DNA of 64,000 nucleotides from NCBI GenBank assembly GCA_963768185.1, contig CAVYGS010000005.1, forward strand, positions 62,001 to 126,000, given 5' to 3'. The first letter of the stretch is position 1. Every line of letters starts with the position of its first letter. A program made the position numbers and the translations under genes. The notes under the pieces were generated by a model. It saw only the letters and a program-made list of their open reading frames with translations, made no database searches and had not been told where the DNA came from. Shown in pieces: positions 34,837-43,233 of the stretch. The DNA comes from Palsa-461 sp963768185 (GTDB taxonomy: Bacteria; Actinomycetota; Acidimicrobiia; Acidimicrobiales; RAAP-2).

Positions 34837-35420
34837 GGTGTGGCCTTCCGGTGACAGGAGACGTCGGATCCGGCCGACTCTCGCGTTGTCATTCCGGCCA
34901 GGCGGGCGCGGGCCCGGTGGAGCCGGGAGCGCACGGTCCCGACGGGCACCCCGAGGACGTCGGCGATCTCGTCGTAGCTGAGCTCTTCCCACGCGAACAG
35001 CAGAAGGGTCTGGCGTTCTTGCACGGGGAGCTCGGCGATGGAGTCGGCGACGAAGGCCCAGCGAGCTCGGGCGTCAACGGCGGGAACCGCTCGCTCAGCG
35101 GCGTCTTCGGGTGGGACGCGCCGCCCGGCCAATCGGACGGTCGCCCGGAGCCGTCGAGCCTCGCTGCGGTAGTGCTTCGCCACCACATTGGCGGCGATCC
35201 CGTAGAGCCAGGGTCGGGCGCAGTCCCGGTCGAGCTCGAAACCCGCCCGACGCTCGAAAGCGATCCGGAAGACCTCCCCGAGGAGTGACTCCGCCTCGGC
35301 AGGGTCGACCCGGCGGGCCAGGAACCGCAGCAGCACGGCGCCGTAGCGGTCGAAGAGGACCCCGAATGTCCCGGGAACCTCCAGCGAGGCGGCGATGACG
35401 GCCGAGTCGGACTGCTCCAT
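34833..35420 (-). CDS. ECF-type RNA polymerase sigma factor
   Basis: A 195-residue sigma-70-family protein from the ATG at 35420. Region 2 is FGVLFDRYGAVLLRFLARRVDPAEAESLLGEVFRIAFERR with RPWLYGIAANVVAKHYRSEARR. Region 4 is SIAELPVQERQTLLLFAWEELSYDEIADVLGVPVGTVRSRLHRARARL. It directs polymerase to its own regulon and is translationally coupled to the VOC-fusion gene behind it. The divergent cupin gene 150 bases away shares the intergenic promoter region and may be a target. Confidence 0.9.
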   Translation of the reverse strand: MEQSDSAVIAASLEVPGTFGVLFDRYGAVLLRFLARRVDPAEAESLLGEVFRIAFERRAGFELDRDCARPWLYGIAANVVAKHYRSEARRLRATVRLAGRRVPPEDAAERAVPAVDARARWAFVADSIAELPVQERQTLLLFAWEELSYDEIADVLGVPVGTVRSRLHRARARLAGMTTRESAGSDVSCHRKATP

Positions 35421-35571
35421 CCTCTCTTGTTCCCCGATCGGTCGGTCCCGGTTCGCGAGCCGAGCCAGGATCGATCCTCGCACCGCGCGTCGATCAGCCG
35501 CGAACCCGAGGTGCTCGACCGGGGAACAACCATTCGTTGGGCGATTGCCACGCCGACTCGAGGAGGACACG

Positions 35572-35973
35572 ATGGGGAGCACAAGGGAGATCCCGACCGG
35601 AGAGCCGTTCGACCTCGGCCAAGAGACCGTGGGGCTGGAAGCAAGCACCGGTCGGGCCAGGTTCATGGACTGGGGTGGCGAGGGTCCTCCTCGCATCGAC
35701 GGCTACACGGTCGGCGCACCGTGGATCGACGAAGAGCCTCCCCACACCGGGGAGATGCACCCCGACGCCGACGAGCTGCTCTATCTGGTCTCGGGCCGGG
35801 TCCGGGTTCGACTCGAGCTCGAGGACGGGCACCGCGAAGTCGGGCTCGGTGCGGGTCAGGCCGTGGTGATCCCCCGCGGCGTGTGGCATCGGGTGTTCAT
35901 CGAGGAGCCGGGCCGGCTGGTCCACATCACGCCCGGACCGGGGGGCGAACACCGTCCGCTGGACGGCGCCTGA
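35572..35973 (+). CDS. cupin-domain protein
   Basis: A 133-residue single cupin with GGAGG before the ATG at 35572. Cupin motif 1 is GEMHPDADELLYLVSGRVRVRLE, with metal ligands His and Glu; motif 2 is GAGQAVVIPRGVWHRVFIEEPGRLVHITPG, with His. Such proteins are small metal enzymes or sensors of sugars and aromatic compounds. It is divergent from the sigma-factor operon. Confidence 0.85.
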   Translation: MGSTREIPTGEPFDLGQETVGLEASTGRARFMDWGGEGPPRIDGYTVGAPWIDEEPPHTGEMHPDADELLYLVSGRVRVRLELEDGHREVGLGAGQAVVIPRGVWHRVFIEEPGRLVHITPGPGGEHRPLDGA

Positions 35974-36003
35974 CGCCGCACGCCCGCTCTCCACGAGGCA
36001 CGC

Positions 36004-36591
36004 TCAGAGAAGACTGGGCATTCCGATGTTCGTATCGATCCCCGACCGATCTCGGTGAGTCGACCAGGGGCGCCAGATCAAGAGCGTCACCACGATGAAG
36101 ACGAGGCCGACGCCGAGTAACACCCATCCCAATGGGTCAATCGCTCCGCCTCGTATTGCCGGAAAGAAGAAGTTCCTCGAGTTCGGCGGCAAGACGGAGA
36201 CCTGGGGAGGACCCGGACCGATGAAGCCCTGCCTGACGGCGACCGCGACTCCCTGGCGACTGAAGCCCGATCCGACAACGATGAGCAGGCCGATCACCGC
36301 GAGCACCACGCCCACCAGAGCGCAGACGCCAAGCACGAGTGAGCGCACTCGGATCGTGATGCTGTCACGGGCACGGGGGTCTGGGCGGACGAATCCCCGG
36401 GCCAGCGCCCACGAAGCGGCAAAGGACCTCGGATCGAAATAGCCGTTCCCCAGGACTTGCTCTGGTGATGCACCGTCTGCTTGTGCTTCGGCCAGATCTG
36501 CCTCCAGGTCCGCTGCCATCTCATTGGCCTCGGCCGTGGGCACCCCGAGCCGACCCCACTCTTTTTGGCACTCGTCAACGAAACGGGTCAT
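36004..36591 (-). CDS. HAAS-type signalling membrane protein
   Basis: A 195-residue protein. The first 70 residues (ECQKEWGRLGVPTAEANEMAADLEADLAEAQADG…PRSFAASWA) have the alpha-helical 'HAAS' look of proteins encoded after PadR regulators. Two transmembrane helices follow (SLVLGVCALVGVVLAVIGLLIVV and GWVLLGVGLVFIVVTLLIW) with a proline-rich extracytoplasmic loop. It overlaps the PadR gene stop by four bases. It probably senses or modulates the envelope under PadR control. Confidence 0.8.
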   Translation of the reverse strand: MTRFVDECQKEWGRLGVPTAEANEMAADLEADLAEAQADGASPEQVLGNGYFDPRSFAASWALARGFVRPDPRARDSITIRVRSLVLGVCALVGVVLAVIGLLIVVGSGFSRQGVAVAVRQGFIGPGPPQVSVLPPNSRNFFFPAIRGGAIDPLGWVLLGVGLVFIVVTLLIWRPWSTHRDRSGIDTNIGMPSLL

Positions 36592-36950
36592 GACCTCACC
36601 TCCGTTGGCGCGAGACCGAGCGCGGCGTCAACGGCGTCGCGGGTGGCCTGCCATTCGTCGATGCCCGCCGCGAGGGCACGCTGTCCCTGCCCGGAGAGCC
36701 GGTAGTACTTCCTGGGTGGTCCGCCGTTGCTGGCCGCCCGATGGGTATCGACGAGTCCGTCTCGTTCGAGTCGGCCCAGCAGCGGGTAGATCGAGCCTTC
36801 ACCGACGATGGAGAGGCCCCTCTCCCCCAGGCGCTTGGTCATCTCGTATCCGTAGGCGGGACCCTCCCCCATCACGGCCAACAGGCACAGGTCCAACACT
36901 CCTCGCAGCAGCTGGGTTCTGCGACCCCCGCTCACTCCCATGCAAGACAT
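36588..36950 (-). CDS. PadR-family transcriptional regulator
   Basis: A 120-residue PadR protein from the ATG at 36950 or 36941. The winged helix is RTQLLRGVLDLCLLAVMGEGPAYGYEMTKRLGERG with GEGSIYPLLGRLERDGLVDTH, and the wing reads PRKYYRLSGQGQRAL. It is a short, PF03551-type repressor. No ribosome site is visible at either start, so the mRNA could be leaderless. A perfect 12-base palindrome sits next to the start. The downstream membrane gene is coupled to it. Confidence 0.88.
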   Translation of the reverse strand: MSCMGVSGGRRTQLLRGVLDLCLLAVMGEGPAYGYEMTKRLGERGLSIVGEGSIYPLLGRLERDGLVDTHRAASNGGPPRKYYRLSGQGQRALAAGIDEWQATRDAVDAALGLAPTEVRS

Positions 36951-36952
36951 GA

Positions 36953-36964
36953 TAGTGATCACTA
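36953..36964. promoter_or_regulatory. palindrome TAGTGATCACTA, candidate PadR operator
   Basis: A perfect 12-base dyad, three bases upstream of the ATG of the PadR gene. Its position would block the promoter or initiation of the padR-membrane gene operon. Classical PadR sites are ATGT-(8)-ACAT, so the match is to position, not consensus. Confidence 0.35.
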
Positions 36965-37106
36965 GCTTGCGGCGCAAGGGCAACCAGGGGATCCCGCTCG
37001 TGTTTTCGACGGGCCGACGTCGGAGGCTCACCGGCTTCAGGCACGAGGCCAGGACCAGCGCCGCAGAGACTGGCAGGGCCAGCGATCTGTCCAGCCGCTC
37101 CGACGA

Positions 37107-37823
37107 CTAGTGGCCCGCGTGGTACGTGTCGCGACGGCCGAACCAGGACATGTCGCCCTCGTTTCGGCCGAGCGGCGCCCGGTCCAGCCACTGCCACATC
37201 GGCCATATCGCGTCAACGCCACGGGAGTAGGCGGAGTACGTGTGGTACACGACGTCGCCGTCGAGAATGAACGCGCTCATGCCCGGCCCCTCATAAGGCA
37301 TGTTCGCGGGGTCGAGCATCCAGCCGTCGAGGGGCCGGAAGTTGAAAGTCTGTTCGCCCGACGTCACCGACTCTTTGGTGAACGAGACGTTGAAGTCGAA
37401 ATTGAAGTCGCATCGTTCCGACGAGGCCCACGGGAAACTCCAGCCCATGCGCTTCCGGTAAGCAAGGAGCTTCTCGAGAGGACCGCGCGACACAGCAGTG
37501 AAGGAAACGTCGTGGTGCATCCAATGGAGATACGTCTCGTCGAAGCCATCGGCGACGCCGGAACACGACGGGCAGCCCTCGTCCCAATCCGGGCCGTACA
37601 TGAAGTGGTACACCAGAAGCTGCGACCGGCCACGGAAGAGATCTTGAAGGGTCGCCGGGCCATCCTCGGTGTCGAACACATAGCCCTTGTCAACGGGCAC
37701 CCACGGCAGATTGCGGCGTCGGCGGGTCAGGTCGTCGCCGAGGCGGGTCAGCTCCTTCTCGGCGGCGAGCAACTCGAGTCTCGCCTCGAGCCACTCCTCA
37801 CGAGTTCCTGTGCGGTGGAGCAT
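37107..37823 (-). CDS. DUF899 thioredoxin-like protein
   Basis: A 238-residue protein with GGAGGAG before the ATG at 37823. The DUF899 pattern is clear: VDKGYVFDTEDGPATLQDLF, LLVYHFMYGPDWDEGCPSCSGVADGF (the C-x2-C thioredoxin-like site), AYRKRMGWSFPWASS, CDFNFDFNVSF and AFILDGDVVYHTYSAYSRGVD. The fold is peroxiredoxin-like but the activity is not established; a role in thiol redox or detoxification is usually assumed. Confidence 0.9.
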   Translation of the reverse strand: MLHRTGTREEWLEARLELLAAEKELTRLGDDLTRRRRNLPWVPVDKGYVFDTEDGPATLQDLFRGRSQLLVYHFMYGPDWDEGCPSCSGVADGFDETYLHWMHHDVSFTAVSRGPLEKLLAYRKRMGWSFPWASSERCDFNFDFNVSFTKESVTSGEQTFNFRPLDGWMLDPANMPYEGPGMSAFILDGDVVYHTYSAYSRGVDAIWPMWQWLDRAPLGRNEGDMSWFGRRDTYHAGH

Positions 37824-38116
37824 CGTCCGTTTCTCCTCCAAGATGCCTGGCCTGCGCCGGCGTGAAAGCGTCGCCTGGCGTTGTTGCGCGGGCCGGGTCT
37901 CCGCGGGCAGCGTGGTTTGACGGTTCCACCTCCGTCGCCTCCGCGGCTTTCTGGGCGCGGCATGGGCAACAGCGCTGGTGCGAGCATGGCCGCCGCGATC
38001 AGGGGGAACACGATCAGATACGTCTTGCCGAAGGCAACGGCCGAGAGGACACTCAAGGCACCGAGGGCGAGAATCACGGCTCCGACCTGGAATTCCGTAC
38101 GCGTGCCTCGTCGCAC
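37748..38116 (-). CDS. small two-helix membrane protein (3' end uncertain)
   Basis: From the GTG at 38116: RRGTRTEFQVGAVILALGALSVLSAVAFG and TYLIVFPLIAAAMLAPALLPM form two transmembrane helices, then a Gly/Arg-rich tail. The tail overlaps the DUF899 gene by about 75 bases in another frame, so the real protein may be shorter or a base may be missing near 37900. No function recognised. Confidence 0.4.
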   Translation of the reverse strand: MRRGTRTEFQVGAVILALGALSVLSAVAFGKTYLIVFPLIAAAMLAPALLPMPRPESRGGDGGGTVKPRCPRRPGPRNNARRRFHAGAGQASWRRNGRCSTAQELVRSGSRRDSSCSPPRRS

Positions 38117-38261
38117 ACTCCAACGCTACAGGGATGACGAAGTGGCGACCACCGGTCGGCGCTCGCCGACGAGAGCCTCCCAGGGGCCTCGGGTCAACGA
38201 GAACGCTTGGTTCAAGGGTGCGTGTGTGGCGGCTCCCTCGTGGGCCATCGCCCGGCCGGTC

Positions 38262-38852
38262 TCAAGAGCGGCGCCGGCCCGAACCGGTGAGCAGATCTCC
38301 CCACGGATCGTCCGTGCTGGGTAGCCCGTCCCACACAACCGTCCACATCGGCCAGGGCCGAGTGTGCTCACGAAGACGGCGACAGAGCTCGGCCGCCGGC
38401 TCAAAAGGGACTCCCAGCCCTGCGGCGACGTCGTACGCTTTCAGGATCAATTCGGTCGCCCCCCTCGCCACGAAGTCCTCCGGCGGCGCCGTGACGACTT
38501 CGGGTCGGCGAAAGAGCATGGCTCGAACCTCCGGCCCGGCTTCCGCCACAACCGCGGCAAGCACACGCGTGGCCACCTCCAGGGCCTCGGTGAGCTGATC
38601 GGGCCGCGCTTCGGGTCCGACGGTGAAGGCGCCGCCCAGGTCGGGATAGCGGTCCTGCCTCCGGGAAGCGAGGAAGAACGCCGGCGCGAAGAGCGTGTCC
38701 ACGGCGTGGTCGGCCGTCTTGGTACAGCTCCAGTCCAAGGTCCCGGCGGGCACTGACCAGTCCCCGTCGGACCCGGCCTTCCATGCGCTCACCACGTAGG
38801 AGCTGAGCTCATAGAGATCGTCCACCGAGAAACAATCTGTTGCGGATCCCAT
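38262..38852 (-). CDS. mycothiol-transferase / DinB-like protein
   Basis: A 196-residue member of the maleylpyruvate-isomerase N-terminal superfamily from the ATG at 38852. The metal region is TLDWSCTKTADHAVDTLFAPAFFLAS. Conserved later parts are EALEVATRVLAAVVAEAG, a GATELILKAYDVAAGLGVPFEPAAELCRRL helix pair (the second His is replaced by Lys/Tyr here) and a Trp-rich end. The altered ligand set suggests a divergent or non-enzymatic member. Confidence 0.7.
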   Translation of the reverse strand: MGSATDCFSVDDLYELSSYVVSAWKAGSDGDWSVPAGTLDWSCTKTADHAVDTLFAPAFFLASRRQDRYPDLGGAFTVGPEARPDQLTEALEVATRVLAAVVAEAGPEVRAMLFRRPEVVTAPPEDFVARGATELILKAYDVAAGLGVPFEPAAELCRRLREHTRPWPMWTVVWDGLPSTDDPWGDLLTGSGRRRS

Positions 38853-39567
38853 TGCCCCATGGTTACCAAATCCAGCACTTCGGGCGTGTTCGCGCCGGGT
38901 CCCCTTCCCGACACACTTGCCAGCGACCCCTGGAGCTTCGCGAGAAGCCGCCGACCCACACATCGGTCAGGCCAGCCATCCATCCATCCTCGTCGCCTGC
39001 ATCTGCCAAGACGATGGCCGTGACAATTTTTTCGACCGAGGCAAAAAAGTCGGTGAGCTGGCGAATCGACGGGCCGACCCGGCGCACCACTCCCATCATG
39101 TCGTCGCGGATGCGCTCCTCCTTGGCGGCTCTCTCCGATCTCCTACCTCCGACCACGAGAACGCAACCACCTCGCCGTCTGGAACCGGCTCTGCATTTGT
39201 CCTATGCCGCAACACTTGTTCCGGCCGCAACCGCCCGCGACCTGGACCTCCAAGGAGTTCACGACTCCTCTCGGAAGTCTCATTCGCTGTCGTGTTCGAA
39301 ATCCGATTCCGATTCGCGTTCTCGCGTGGAGCGCACGGAGTTCTGATCGCCATTTCCGATCGTCATCTTGATACACGATTGCCGTAAGACCAACCGGGCT
39401 CGGTCGCCGCAACGCCAGTTGCGATTGCCTAAGCGCGCACGTAGCGTTCCCCCGGGCATGAAGCACTGAACTGCAACCCGTGGTGGTCGCCGAAGGGTTG
39501 CAGGGAGCGAGGGCGAAACCGACATTCCCTTGAGTTGATCCGCAAAGGATCAGCAAACGGAGGACCA
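38853..39567. other. long gap without a supported gene
   Basis: About 715 bases between divergent genes. One leftward frame at 38863-39156 has a fairly protein-like middle (IRQLTDFFASVEKIVTAIVLADAG), but its ends are poor. I see no tRNA, repeats or terminator. Confidence 0.4.
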
Positions 39568-40308
39568 GTGTCGGTGTTCATCATCTTTCGGCGGGTTGCC
39601 CGCGCCGGGTTGGCTGTCGTCGTTCTTCTTGCGCTGAGCGCGGGTTTGCCGGCCATCCCATCGGCTGGAGCAGCCCCCTTGAACGCCACCTTCGCTGGAT
39701 GGTCGACTGCCTCGGGGCTGTTCCCCGACGAGGCGTCAGCCGAGTTCACGGTGCCGCTGACCTCGCCAAGCGGTAACGGTCTGCTCGCCTGGGTTGGTCT
39801 CGGGAGCGGAGACGATGTGTTCCAGGCCGGGGCCGGCGTCGATGCCTCGGCGGGGGTCGACGGCTGTTTCTGGGCTGACTATCCGGCCACCAACTCGGTG
39901 CCGATCGCCGGACTGAGATGCGCACCCGGAGACGAGGTGTTCGTGGACATCGCCCAGGGCTACTACTCACCGACACAGTCCAGGGTGATCGTGGTCGACC
40001 TCACGACTGGGCAATCGACCGGTTGGATGTCGGTGTATACCCCCGACTTGGCGTGGAACACCGAAGGCCAGGTGATGGTGGAATCCAATACGTCCCTCGG
40101 TCCCCCACCCGCGTCCTTCGATCCTGTTACCTTCGCTTTTCCTTCTTTCGTTCGGAACGGCTACATGGGCACCGGCGGCCAGGTGCTACCACTCAACGGG
40201 CTCGCTTTTCTGGGGATGGTCAGCGAGCCCGCCAGCTTGGCGGGCGTGGTGCCCGGAGTCTCCCTCGCCGAGGACTGGGCCTTGAACATCGAGGCCGTGG
40301 AGGGGTGA
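39568..40308 (+). CDS. secreted G1-type (glutamic peptidase-like) protein
   Basis: A 246-residue exported protein with GGAGG before the GTG at 39568. The signal peptide is RAGLAVVVLLALSAGLPAIPSAGA. The mature part is a concanavalin-like beta-sandwich resembling the G1 eqolisin family: FAGWSTASGLFPDEASAEFTVP, LLAWVGLGSGDDVFQAGAGVD (possible catalytic Gln), CFWADYPATNSVPI, RCAPGDEVFVDIAQGY and AWNTEGQVMVESN, where a Glu matches the family's catalytic position. Acid-active proteases of this kind are rare in bacteria. Activity is inferred only. Confidence 0.6.
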   Translation: MSVFIIFRRVARAGLAVVVLLALSAGLPAIPSAGAAPLNATFAGWSTASGLFPDEASAEFTVPLTSPSGNGLLAWVGLGSGDDVFQAGAGVDASAGVDGCFWADYPATNSVPIAGLRCAPGDEVFVDIAQGYYSPTQSRVIVVDLTTGQSTGWMSVYTPDLAWNTEGQVMVESNTSLGPPPASFDPVTFAFPSFVRNGYMGTGGQVLPLNGLAFLGMVSEPASLAGVVPGVSLAEDWALNIEAVEG

Positions 40309-40571
40309 GCTTCGAGCACTGCGGACTCACCGTCTCGGTGCGGCAACGAAGGTGGTCCTCAATCGCCAGAGACCCTTGGACAGCTGATCGCGGAGCTCAC
40401 TGACCCGATCGAGTCGGGCTTCGAAAACGAGTCTCGGGAGGTTGGGAGACAGAAACGAGGCCCAAGGTCGGAGTGTCCTAGGTCGTCTACTGAACGGTCG
40501 TTCTCAGGTGTCTCGAGAAATGGACCGATGTCGACCATGTGGTGCTCGGGATACACGTCCCCGACGGGCTG
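40309..40571. other. gap between convergent genes
   Basis: About 260 bases separating the G1-type gene from the end of the LprI-like gene. It contains several A/G-rich runs and no open frame of note. Confidence 0.45.
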
Positions 40572-41159
40572 CTAGTCCGGCTGATGAGAAGCCAAGGCCC
40601 GTATCTCCTCGATGCGGGTCAGGGTCAGGTCACGAACGCAGTCCTCGTAGATGAGGGGGTAGATGCTGCCTCCCCGATTCGGGTTTGCTTCCATCGTGCA
40701 TTCTGCCTTGACGAACCGTGTCCACTGAGACTGTGCAGCTCGCACCATCTTCGTGCCGAAGATCTTCTCTTCGGAGTGCAAAGCGGGCGAGAGTTGGCTC
40801 TCCAGTTGTCTCACTTCGCTGTTCGCACACGCATTCATCGCGACTTGAGTGGCCGCTGTGTGTTCGCACCCGCCGTTGTAGGTCACCGGGGTCTCGCTCG
40901 TGGAGGCAAGCGTTTGATCACCGCTCGAGCGCGCCGCTCCGAACGACGCTCCCGACCTTGAGGAGGCGGCTGCCGCCAAACCTGCCATGAGGGCACAGAT
41001 GCAGGCCACCACCATCCAAATCTGACGTTGTTGACCACGTCTCGGGAGATACCCCACATCACCCTCCAACTGAGTTGATGACGACCGATCAGATGTTGCG
41101 ACCAAGTATTGGTCAAAGGTGTCGTTTCCAACCGGGCGACTGAAGGCCGCCGGGCACAT
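40572..41159 (-). CDS. LprI-like DUF1311 membrane-anchored protein
   Basis: Up to 195 residues; the start could be internal. A transmembrane anchor (RQIWMVVACICALMAGLAAAAS) precedes the DUF1311/LprI domain: GGCEHTAATQVAMNACANSEVRQLESQL, AQSQWTRFVKAECTMEANPNRGGSIYPLIYEDCVRDLTLTRIEEI. Three conserved cysteines are present. In mycobacteria LprI inhibits host lysozyme; relatives are common exported proteins of unclear role. It is divergent from the DUF998 gene. Confidence 0.8.
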   Translation of the reverse strand: MCPAAFSRPVGNDTFDQYLVATSDRSSSTQLEGDVGYLPRRGQQRQIWMVVACICALMAGLAAAASSRSGASFGAARSSGDQTLASTSETPVTYNGGCEHTAATQVAMNACANSEVRQLESQLSPALHSEEKIFGTKMVRAAQSQWTRFVKAECTMEANPNRGGSIYPLIYEDCVRDLTLTRIEEIRALASHQPD

Positions 41160-41170
41160 ACGATCTCATC

Positions 41171-41797
41171 GTGAAGGCGGTCCCTTGGTGGGTGGTAGCG
41201 GCCGGCAGCGCTGCCCCGGTGCTGCTCATCGGCGGCTTCTTCCTCGCCACGGCGATTCAACCGGATTCCTACGACCCGGTCCGCGACACGATAAGCGACC
41301 TTGCCGCGCGCGGAGCGACCGACTCGTGGGTGATGACGTCAGCTCTGGTCGGTTTGGGGTTGTGCTATTTGCTTGCCGCGTTCGGACTGCAGCCAGCAGG
41401 ACCTGCTGGCCGGGTCCTGCTCGGCGGCGCCGGCGTGGCGACACTGTCGATCGCGGTGTTCCGTACGCCGGTTCACGGCTACTCGTTTGCGCATGAACTC
41501 GCGGTCATCGCGGCGGCGCTGACCGTCTGTACATGGCCCTTATTCGGTTCGCATCGAACTCATCCTGCGCTGCTGCTGACGCGTGCTCCGAGCTTCACAG
41601 CGGCTGGAGTCTCGCTCGGGCTCATGGCGTGGTACGCGCTCGAAAGCCAGGGGCCTCTGCTAGGACTCGCCGAGCGTTGCGCGGCCTCCGCGCCTGCGCT
41701 CTGGTTGCTCGCCGTCGTTGTGACGACTCGGACACGCTCTCGCACTGTGCAGCACGCAGATCAATCGATTGACAGCGCCGTAAGCTCTCGCGGGTGA
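41171..41797 (+). CDS. DUF998 integral membrane protein
   Basis: A 208-residue membrane protein with about six hydrophobic helices. It shows the DUF998 pattern: VVAAGSAAPVLLIGGFFLATAIQPDSYDPVRDTISDLAARGATDSWVM, then GLGLCYLLAAFGLQPAGPAGRVLLG and FRTPVHGYSFAHELAVIAAAL. The function of the family is unknown. GTG start at 41171, about ten bases from the divergent LprI-like gene start, so the promoters must overlap the genes or be very compact. Confidence 0.82.
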   Translation: MKAVPWWVVAAGSAAPVLLIGGFFLATAIQPDSYDPVRDTISDLAARGATDSWVMTSALVGLGLCYLLAAFGLQPAGPAGRVLLGGAGVATLSIAVFRTPVHGYSFAHELAVIAAALTVCTWPLFGSHRTHPALLLTRAPSFTAAGVSLGLMAWYALESQGPLLGLAERCAASAPALWLLAVVVTTRTRSRTVQHADQSIDSAVSSRG

Positions 41798-42055
41798 GCG
41801 AGGCCCATTCCGACTCCCATGGGTATGCCCGAGAACGACCTCGGACACCTCGCGCGCACGATCTCTGAACTCCGCATCACCGTCCAGACCGTCACTCGCG
41901 ACCAGCTGAGCGGTCAGTTCGTCGAACAGTGCGAGCGAATCTGGGTGCCGGTCCGAGGGAGTTACTGCCCGACTCGGTGAGTCCGAGCCATGATCTCGGC
42001 ACACACTCCCTGAAGGGGCTCATTGCAGAAGAATCCTGGCCAGCCTCTGACGCAC
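41798..42055. other. gap with a solo array-end-like motif
   Basis: A 53-codon frame (41821-41980, MPENDLGHLARTISELRITVQTVTRD…) is possible but unsupported. At 42015-42030 the sequence GGGGCTCATTGCAGAA differs by one base from the unit left ends of the tRNA-Cys array at 48.9-50.3 kb. Confidence 0.35.
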
Positions 42056-42433
42056 TCAGGATTCGTTGGCACCCGGCTTCACCTGGGACAGCGCGACATC
42101 AAGTGCTCTGCGAGCCATGACTGCCCTCGGGTACCCCGCGTAGACCGCGAAGTGCACGACGAACTCCTGCAGTTCCTCGAGGGTGATGTCTCCTGTTCGC
42201 AGCGCAGAGGCCATATGTATCTCCATGGGAACCTGGGCACCACTCATGGAAGCGCAAGTGATTGCGATCCACCGGCGCTCCTTCCTCGTGAGACCCGGGC
42301 GCGTCCAGATCTCCGAGAACACGTGGTCGATGACCACGTCCGCGACGTAGTCGTCACCGCGGGCCGGAGCCGGAAAGCCATTGACCGCCGCGAACTCGGC
42401 GGCCCCTCTCGACCACCGATCGTCCTCGCTCAT
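42056..42433 (-). CDS. carboxymuconolactone-decarboxylase-family protein
   Basis: A 125-residue CMD protein. Family segments are FSEIWTRPGLTRKERRWIAITCASMSG, VPMEIHMASALRTGDITLEELQEFVVHFAVYAGYPRAV and a final helix ARRALDVAL. The AhpD-type C-x2-C pair is absent, so it is closer to gamma-carboxymuconolactone decarboxylases than to peroxidases. The ATG overlaps the stop of the SDR gene upstream (ATGA); the pair is probably one operon for an aromatic or lactone compound. Confidence 0.87.
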   Translation of the reverse strand: MSEDDRWSRGAAEFAAVNGFPAPARGDDYVADVVIDHVFSEIWTRPGLTRKERRWIAITCASMSGAQVPMEIHMASALRTGDITLEELQEFVVHFAVYAGYPRAVMARRALDVALSQVKPGANES

Positions 42434-43233
42434 ATGCGTCCCTCCAGGTAGTCGATCTGAGCCTGCAAGAACTCCTCCCGATCAAGTGCGTGCCGTTCGA
42501 CCATGGCGCCGGCAACCGGATCGGTCAGGATCAAGAGCCGGTTCTCCAAGACGCCTCGGACCACGATCTCGCCAGCATCTTCGGCCGAGATCACCGGCAC
42601 CTGCGGCGCCTGGAGCGGTGTCGGTGGGCCGTACTCGCGGACTTGTTCGACGATATTCGTCATTACCCCGGCGGGACAGAAGCAGCTGACCCCGACGCCT
42701 TTCGGACGCAGGTAGAGCGCGAGCGACTCGGTCAGGGCCACGATGCCGGCCTTAGTCGCGGCATACGGAAGGCGATCGAAGGCATAGGGGAAGAGGCCGG
42801 CCGTCGATCCTGTGGTCACCACGTGGCCCGAACCCTGATCCAGCAACGCCGGAAGAAACGCTCGGAGGATCCGCACGGTGCCCAGAAGGTTGATATCGAC
42901 AATCGATTTCCACGCCTCCATGGGAATCTCCAGCGGAAGGCCCTTGACGATGATCCCCACGTTGCTCATGACGATGTCGACCTGCCCGAAATCGGACATG
43001 GCCGTCCGATACAGCGCGTCGACATCGGCATCACTCGCGACGTCGCAGCGGGTCCCCGACGCCCGACCGCCGGTCGTCGCGATCTCGGTCGAAACCGCTG
43101 AAGCCCTCTCGGGGTCGATGTCCGAGACGACAACGGCACATCCCCGCTTTGAGAGCGCCAGCGCAGTGGCGCGGCCGATGCCGCTGCCGGCACCGGTGAT
43201 CACTGCCACGGCTGAGTTGAGCGGTCGGATCAA
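42430..43233 (-). CDS. SDR-family oxidoreductase
   Basis: A 267-residue classical SDR. The NAD-binding motif is VAVITGAGSGIGRATALALSKRG, then SDIDPERASAV, VDIVMSNVGIIVKGLPLEI and the catalytic region HVVTTGSTAGLFPYAFDRLPYAATKAGIVALTESLALYL (Ser-Tyr-Lys). The C-terminal PVISAEDAGEIVVRGVLENRLLILTDP matches the SDR at 27887-28694 in layout, suggesting related functions in two loci. It is translationally coupled to the CMD gene. Confidence 0.9.
   Translation of the reverse strand: MIRPLNSAVAVITGAGSGIGRATALALSKRGCAVVVSDIDPERASAVSTEIATTGGRASGTRCDVASDADVDALYRTAMSDFGQVDIVMSNVGIIVKGLPLEIPMEAWKSIVDINLLGTVRILRAFLPALLDQGSGHVVTTGSTAGLFPYAFDRLPYAATKAGIVALTESLALYLRPKGVGVSCFCPAGVMTNIVEQVREYGPPTPLQAPQVPVISAEDAGEIVVRGVLENRLLILTDPVAGAMVERHALDREEFLQAQIDYLEGRI

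Noticed and set aside
38863..39156. 97-codon minus-strand frame
   Set aside because: The middle looks protein-like, but there is no ribosome site and the ends are poor; left as a note in the gap entry.
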